In this document: positions 57,320 through 64,000 of the stretch, piece by piece
How the letters are laid out: each line of letters starts with the position of its first letter
How positions within the stretch are numbered: position 1 is the first letter of the stretch
DNA from: Kosakonia radicincitans DSM 16656
GTDB taxonomy: Bacteria; Pseudomonadota; Gammaproteobacteria; Enterobacterales; Enterobacteriaceae
Direction of reading: 5' to 3'
DNA length: 64,000 nucleotides
NCBI RefSeq assembly: GCF_000280495.2
Contig: NZ_CP018016.1
Coordinates: forward strand, 434,001-498,000
The notes under the pieces: model-generated
What the model was told of the DNA's origin: nothing
What the model saw: only the letters and a program-made list of their open reading frames with translations
The model's database searches: none
Made by a program: the position numbers and the translations under genes

Positions 57320-58778
57320 ATTGTTGGTCAACGTTACACCATCGGAAACACGCGTCGCCTATATTGACGGCGGTATTCTTCAGGAAATTCACATCGAGCG
57401 CGAAGCACGGCGCGGGATAGTAGGCAATATCTACAAAGGTCGGGTCAGCAGGGTACTTCCGGGTATGCAGGCGGCTTTTGTAGATATTGGTCTGGAAAAG
57501 GCGGCGTTTCTACACGCCTCCGACATTATGCCGCACACCGAATGCGTCGCCGGAGAAGAACAGAAAAACTTCACCGTTCGCGATATCTCCGAACTGGTTC
57601 GCCAGGGGCAGGATCTGATGGTGCAGGTGGTCAAAGATCCTCTCGGTACCAAAGGCGCGCGCCTTACCACAGATATTACGCTACCGTCCCGCTATCTGGT
57701 GTTTATGCCGGGTGCGGCGCACGTTGGCGTTTCCCAGCGTATTGAAAGTGAAGCCGAGCGTGAGCGCCTGAAGCAGGTAGTGGCCAGCTACTGCGATGAG
57801 CAGGGCGGTTTTATTATTCGTACTGCCGCCGAAGGCGTGTGCGAAGAGGATCTCGCGTCTGATGCCGCTTATCTGAAGCGTGTCTGGACGAAAGTGATGG
57901 AGCGCAAGAAGCGCCAGCAGACGCGCTGCAAGCTCTACGGCGAACTGGCGCTGGCGCAGCGCGTACTGCGCGATTTTGCCGATGCGCATCTGGATCGTAT
58001 CCGCGTTGATTCACGGCTGACTTTTGAGGCACTGCTTGAATTCACGGCCGAATACATTCCGGAAATGACCAGCAAACTGGAACATTACAGCGGCCGCCAG
58101 CCGATCTTCGATCTCTACGATGTGGAAAACGAAATTCAGCGCGCGCTGGAGCGTAAGGTTGAACTGAAATCGGGCGGCTATCTGATCATCGATCAAACCG
58201 AAGCGATGACCACTGTCGATATTAATACCGGCGCATTTGTCGGCCATCGCAACCTTGATGACACCATCTTCAACACCAATATTGAAGCCACTCAGGCGAT
58301 CGCCCGCCAGCTACGGTTACGTAACCTTGGCGGCATTATCATTATTGATTTTATTGATATGAATAATGAGGATCACCGCCGCCGCGTGCTGCATTCGCTG
58401 GAGCAGGCGTTGAGCAAAGATCGGGTGAAAACCAGTATTAACGGTTTTTCCCAGCTTGGGCTGGTAGAGATGACCCGCAAACGCACGCGCGAGAGCGTGG
58501 AGCACGTCCTGTGCAACGAATGTCCCACCTGTCATGGCCGGGGAACGGTGAAAACCGTGGAAACCGTGTGCTATGAGATCATGCGCGAGATTGTTCGCGT
58601 CCACCATGCCTACGATTCCGATCGCTTCCTGGTCTATGCTTCACCTGCGGTAGCGGAAACCCTGAAAGGCGAAGAGTCGCACGCGCTGGCCGAGGTGGAA
58701 ATCTTTGTCGGCAAGCAGGTAAAAGTGCAAATCGAGCCGCTCTATAATCAGGAGCAGTTTGACGTAGTCATGATGTAA
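57309..58778 (+). CDS. rng: Ribonuclease G
   Basis: RNase G matures the 5' end of 16S rRNA and degrades some mRNAs (adhE in E. coli). The start at 57309 ([15 protein letters not shown]) gives 489 residues, as in E. coli; MKEEII upstream lies inside maf. The S1 domain (about 38-125), the metal-binding aspartates in TTVDINTG and IIIDFIDM, and the CPTCHGRG zinc-link are present. It lacks the long C-terminal scaffold of RNase E. Confidence 0.97.
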   Translation: MTAELLVNVTPSETRVAYIDGGILQEIHIEREARRGIVGNIYKGRVSRVLPGMQAAFVDIGLEKAAFLHASDIMPHTECVAGEEQKNFTVRDISELVRQGQDLMVQVVKDPLGTKGARLTTDITLPSRYLVFMPGAAHVGVSQRIESEAERERLKQVVASYCDEQGGFIIRTAAEGVCEEDLASDAAYLKRVWTKVMERKKRQQTRCKLYGELALAQRVLRDFADAHLDRIRVDSRLTFEALLEFTAEYIPEMTSKLEHYSGRQPIFDLYDVENEIQRALERKVELKSGGYLIIDQTEAMTTVDINTGAFVGHRNLDDTIFNTNIEATQAIARQLRLRNLGGIIIIDFIDMNNEDHRRRVLHSLEQALSKDRVKTSINGFSQLGLVEMTRKRTRESVEHVLCNECPTCHGRGTVKTVETVCYEIMREIVRVHHAYDSDRFLVYASPAVAETLKGEESHALAEVEIFVGKQVKVQIEPLYNQEQFDVVMM

Positions 58779-58832
58779 TACGCAGCGTGCTGCGACACAA
58801 GCGGGTCTGATTGGGTTGACAAGGAGAGAGGC

Positions 58833-61800
58833 GTGAGGCGACTGCCGGGGATATTGCTGCTTACAGGGGCGACGCTGATTGTTATCGCGGCGCTGCTGGT
58901 GAGCGGTTTGCGCCTGGTGTTGCCGCACCTGGATAACTGGCGCGAGGAGATCCTGACGCGCATCACGGCGCAAACCGGTATTCCGGTTTCGGCCAGCCAG
59001 TTGCAGGCGCGCTGGGAGAATTTCGGCCCAGAGCTGGAAGTGCGCGATATCAAAGCCCGCCTGAATGACGGCGGCGATCTTTCTGTTAAGCGCGTGACGC
59101 TGGCGCTGGATGTCTGGCAGAGCCTGCTGCACCTGCGCTGGCAGTTCCGTAACCTCACCTTTTATCAACTGGTCGCACGCACCAATACCCCGCTGCAACG
59201 GAATGACAACGGTGAGCCGATTGCCAGCGATCGCATCAGCGATCTCTTCTTACGCCAGTTCGATCATTTCGATCTTCGCGACAGCCGCGTCAGTTTTCTG
59301 ACGCTTTCCGGCCAACGCGCCGAACTGGCGATCCCGCAGCTTACCTGGCTTAATGGCAACGATCGTCACCGCGCTGAGGGGCAAGTCAGTCTCTCGAGTC
59401 TGACCGGGCAGCACGGTGTGATGCAGGTTCGGATGGATCTCCGCGACGACAACGGGCTGCTGAATAATGGTCGTGTCTGGCTGCAAGCCGATGATATCGA
59501 TGTTAAACCGTGGCTCGGCACATGGATGCAGGACAACGTGGCGCTCGATTCTGCCCGTTTTAGCCTTGAGGGCTGGATGACGCTGAATAAAGGCGTGGTG
59601 GAAAGCGGCGATGCGTGGCTGAAAAAAGGCGGCGCAAGCTGGCAGGGAGAGCAGGCTACCACCCACCATTTGACGGTCGATAACCTGACCGTCCATGTTT
59701 CCCGTCAACAGCAAGGCTGGCAGTTTGATGTACCGGTAACACGTATCGCTATTGATGACCGCGCATGGCCGCAGGGCGCTCTGAGTTTCGCCTGGGTTCC
59801 GGCGCAGGAAGCGGGCGGGGTGAACGGCGTTCGCAGCGATGAATTGCGCGTTCGCGCCAACAACCTTGAGTTGAGCGGGCTGGAAGGGCTGCTGCCGATT
59901 GCGCAGAAGATCTCGCCGTCCCTGTACGACATCTGGCGCACTATGCAGCCGGAAGGTTCGCTGGAGCAACTGGCGCTGGATATCCCGTTGCAGGCAGCCG
60001 ACAAAACGCGTTTCCAGGCACAGTGGAAAGATATCCGCTGGAAACAGTGGCAGTTGTTGCCGGGCGTTGAACATTTCAGCGGCAAGCTGGAAGGCAGCCT
60101 CGCTGACGGGCGCTTAACGGGCACAGTGATGCAGGCGAAAATGCCGTACGTCGGTGTGTTCCCGGCACCGCTGGAGATTGAGAAAGCGGATGCCACGCTG
60201 AACTGGCAGAAGAACGAACGTGGCTTCCAGCTTGATGGGCATAACATTGATGTGCAGGCGAACGCGCTACATGCGCACGGTGGTTTCCGTTATCTCCAGC
60301 CGCAGGATGATGAACCCTGGCTTGGCATTCTGGCGGGGATCAATGTTTCCGACGCCGGGCAGTCCTGGCGCTACTTCCCGCAAAACCTGATGGGCAAAGC
60401 GCTGGTGTCGTATCTCAGCGCCGCCATTAAAGGCGGGCAGGCGCAGGATGCCACGCTGGTGTACGGCGGTAACCCGCACTTATTCCCCTATAAGCACAAT
60501 GAAGGTCAGTTTGAAGTACTGGTGCCACTGCGTAATGCGACCTTTGCTTTTCAACCTGACTGGCCAGCGCTGCAAAATCTGGATATCGAGCTGGATTTCC
60601 TCAATGACGGTCTGTGGATGAAAAGCGATAAGGCGGCCCTCGGCGGCGTGACCGCCAGCAATCTGACCGCGGTTATTCCGGATTATGAAAAAGAGAAGCT
60701 GCTGATCGATGCCGATATTAACGGCCCGGGCAAAGCCGTTGGCCCCTATTTCAAAGAGACGCCGCTACACGATACGCTGGCCAGCGCGCTGGATGAACTG
60801 CAACTTGATGGCGACGTAAGCGCTCGCTTACATCTTGATATTCCGCTGGATGGCGAGATGACTGTCGCCAAAGGCGATGTGGCGTTGCGTAACAACAGCC
60901 TGTTTATTAAGCCGCTCAACAGCACGCTGAAAAACCTCAGCGGCAAATTCAGTTTTGATAATGGCACCCTGAAGAGCGAGCCGTTACAGGCGAGCTGGTT
61001 TAATCAACCGCTGAACCTCGATTTTTCCACCACCGAAGGCGATAAAGCGTACCAGGTTGCGGTCAATCTCAACGGCAACTGGCAGCCAGCGCACACGGGC
61101 GTATTACCCGCTCAACTTGAGTCTGCGCTCGGCGGCAGCGTGGCGTGGAAAGGGGATGTTGGTATTGAGCTGCCGCATCGTGGCGGTGCGACTTACAAGG
61201 TCAATATTGATGGCGATCTGAGTAACATCGCCAGCACCTTGCCGCCGCCGCTGGATAAAGACGCAGGTAAAGCGCTGCCGGTAAAACTGAAAGTGGACGG
61301 CGATCTGCGTAGCTTTACGCTGACCGGCAACGCCGGTAGCAATAATCACTTCAACAGCCGTTGGCTGCTTAACAACAAACTCACTCTCGATCGTGGGATC
61401 TGGGCGTCGGATAGCCGCACCCTTCCACCACTGCCGGAGCAGGCCGGGCTGGAGCTGAATCTCCCCGCGATGAACGGCGCGCAGTGGCTGGCGCTGTTCC
61501 GCCAGGGCGTGGCGAATAATGTCAGTAATTCAACGAGCTTCCCGTCCAGCATCACGTTACGCACGCCAGCGTTGACGCTGGGCGGGCAGCAGTGGAATAA
61601 CCTGAGTATCGTCTCGCAGCCGCAGCTTTCCGGCTCAACCATTGAGGCGCAGGCACGGGAAATTAGCGGTACGTTGACGCTGCGCGATAATGCGCCGTGG
61701 CAGGCGGCCATCCGTTACCTCTATTACAATCCGGCGAATACGCAGCCGAATGATGATGACATTTCGTCGCCGTCGACGTTGTTGCGCGGCAAAACCCGTA

Positions 61801-62645
61801 TTGATTTTACCGGCTGGCCGGATTTGCAGTTGCGCTGCGCTGAATGCTGGCTGTGGGGGCAAAAATATGGGCGCATCGACGGTGATTTCACGATCAATGG
61901 CGATACGATGACGCTGGCAAACGGCCTGGTGGACAGCGGCACCGCGCGTCTGACGGCAGACGGCGAATGGGTGAACCGGGAAGGAGCGGAACGCACATCG
62001 CTGAAAGGCGTGCTGCGCGGCGAGAAGCTCGATTCGGCGATGAGTTTCTTTGGCGTGCCGACGCCGGTACGTGGCTCCTCTTTTGATATCAACTATGACC
62101 TGCACTGGCGCAGCCCGCCGTGGCAGCCGCAGGAAGAGTCGCTGAACGGCATTCTGCGTACGCGGCTGGGGAAAGGGCAGATCACCGATATCAGCACCGG
62201 TCATGCGGGTCAGGTATTGCGCCTGTTCAGCGTCGACGCGCTGCTGCGCAAACTGCGCTTCGATTTTAGCGATACCTTCAGCAGTGAAGGGTTCTGGTTT
62301 GATTCGATCCGCAGCACCGCATGGATCAAAGATGGCGTGCTGCACAGCGACGATACGCTGGTGGACGGGCTGGAAGCGGATATCGCGATGAAAGGTTCGG
62401 TCGATCTGGTGCGTCGCGAGCTGGATGTTGAAGCGGTCGTGGCACCGGAAATTTCGGCAACCGTAGGTGTGGCAGCCGCTTTCGCCGTCAACCCGATTGT
62501 AGGCGCGGCAGTGTTTGCCGCCAGTAAAGTGCTGGGGCCGCTATGGAATAAAGTCTCTATTCTGCGCTACCGCATTACTGGCCCGGTCGATCAGCCGCAG
62601 ATTAACGAAGTCCTGCGCCAGCCGCGCACGGACAAAACGCAATGA
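58833..62645 (+). CDS. yhdP: AsmA-like lipid-transport protein YhdP
   Basis: The 1270-residue protein has one N-terminal membrane helix (about 7-29) and a very long beta-rich periplasmic part of the AsmA/TamB/VPS13-like class. With TamB and YdbH it carries phospholipids to the outer membrane. A hydrophobic C-terminal segment (ATVGVAAAFAVNPIVGAAVF, near 1210) and a final domain follow. The start is GTG at 58833 after AAGGAGAG. Four residues longer than in E. coli. Confidence 0.94.
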   Translation: MRRLPGILLLTGATLIVIAALLVSGLRLVLPHLDNWREEILTRITAQTGIPVSASQLQARWENFGPELEVRDIKARLNDGGDLSVKRVTLALDVWQSLLHLRWQFRNLTFYQLVARTNTPLQRNDNGEPIASDRISDLFLRQFDHFDLRDSRVSFLTLSGQRAELAIPQLTWLNGNDRHRAEGQVSLSSLTGQHGVMQVRMDLRDDNGLLNNGRVWLQADDIDVKPWLGTWMQDNVALDSARFSLEGWMTLNKGVVESGDAWLKKGGASWQGEQATTHHLTVDNLTVHVSRQQQGWQFDVPVTRIAIDDRAWPQGALSFAWVPAQEAGGVNGVRSDELRVRANNLELSGLEGLLPIAQKISPSLYDIWRTMQPEGSLEQLALDIPLQAADKTRFQAQWKDIRWKQWQLLPGVEHFSGKLEGSLADGRLTGTVMQAKMPYVGVFPAPLEIEKADATLNWQKNERGFQLDGHNIDVQANALHAHGGFRYLQPQDDEPWLGILAGINVSDAGQSWRYFPQNLMGKALVSYLSAAIKGGQAQDATLVYGGNPHLFPYKHNEGQFEVLVPLRNATFAFQPDWPALQNLDIELDFLNDGLWMKSDKAALGGVTASNLTAVIPDYEKEKLLIDADINGPGKAVGPYFKETPLHDTLASALDELQLDGDVSARLHLDIPLDGEMTVAKGDVALRNNSLFIKPLNSTLKNLSGKFSFDNGTLKSEPLQASWFNQPLNLDFSTTEGDKAYQVAVNLNGNWQPAHTGVLPAQLESALGGSVAWKGDVGIELPHRGGATYKVNIDGDLSNIASTLPPPLDKDAGKALPVKLKVDGDLRSFTLTGNAGSNNHFNSRWLLNNKLTLDRGIWASDSRTLPPLPEQAGLELNLPAMNGAQWLALFRQGVANNVSNSTSFPSSITLRTPALTLGGQQWNNLSIVSQPQLSGSTIEAQAREISGTLTLRDNAPWQAAIRYLYYNPANTQPNDDDISSPSTLLRGKTRIDFTGWPDLQLRCAECWLWGQKYGRIDGDFTINGDTMTLANGLVDSGTARLTADGEWVNREGAERTSLKGVLRGEKLDSAMSFFGVPTPVRGSSFDINYDLHWRSPPWQPQEESLNGILRTRLGKGQITDISTGHAGQVLRLFSVDALLRKLRFDFSDTFSSEGFWFDSIRSTAWIKDGVLHSDDTLVDGLEADIAMKGSVDLVRRELDVEAVVAPEISATVGVAAAFAVNPIVGAAVFAASKVLGPLWNKVSILRYRITGPVDQPQINEVLRQPRTDKTQ

Positions 62646-62723
62646 TTTGACGGCATCGGCGAATTGCCTCAAGCTCCTTGTATCGCTTTTTTTATTGCCC
62701 GATGTGGCGGCAACGATGAGTAA

Positions 62724-64000
<1,277 letters not shown>

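Overview
The window is core chromosome of a member of the Enterobacteriaceae. Gene order matches the region Escherichia coli and Salmonella carry around the str, S10, spc and alpha ribosomal operons, on through zntR-trkA-fmt-def-aroE, the rrnD locus, yhdWXYZ, fis, acc, mre and rng to tldD. Nearly every protein matches its E. coli counterpart in length and motifs. The 16S variable regions look to me most like the Enterobacter/Kosakonia group, but I could not compare them with a database, so the genus is a guess. I see no prophage, insertion sequence, CRISPR array or plasmid gene.

Layout. 1-3559: end of the str operon (rpsG 3' end, fusA, tufA, terminator). 3642-4886: bfd-bfr iron storage, convergent with a short prepilin peptidase. 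5060-18962: S10, spc and alpha operons, with their promoters, leader RNAs and terminators; secY and rpoA are embedded in them. 19029-29327: yhdN, zntR and arfA, then the leftward mscL-trkA-rsmB-fmt-def group, the divergent dprA-smg-yrdD-tsaC-aroE-yrdB group, and convergent yrdA. 29441-35102: a complete rRNA operon, 16S-tRNA-Glu-23S-5S-tRNA-Thr-5S. 35213-39740: leftward yhdWXYZ amino-acid ABC importer with a sigma-54 type promoter. 39861-42861: lipoprotein yhdV, a three-MHYT GGDEF/EAL protein and yhdU. 42963-51580: leftward dusB-fis, yhdT-panF-prmA, accBC, aroQ and msrPQ. 51872-64000: rightward csrD, mreBCD, maf, rng, yhdP and the 5' part of tldD.

How it fits together. Most of the window is growth machinery: translation factors, 27 ribosomal proteins, RNA polymerase alpha, protein export (SecY), rRNA, initiator formylation and deformylation, tRNA modification (tsaC, dusB) and the growth-rate regulator Fis. 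Fatty-acid (accBC), aromatic (aroE, aroQ) and pantothenate (panF) supply and cell-shape genes (mreBCD) accompany them.

The accessory differences from E. coli K-12 are small but clear. The rrnD-position operon carries tRNA-Glu rather than tRNA-Ile/Ala. yhdW is intact. acrEF/acrS and yhdJ are missing, and an MHYT-GGDEF-EAL gene sits in that interval. acuI is replaced by msrPQ. rpsG ends at the short stop codon. I found no convincing undescribed system. The best leads are the MHYT protein next to fis, the sigma-54/NtrC-like control region of yhdW, and several strong stem-loops inside operons.
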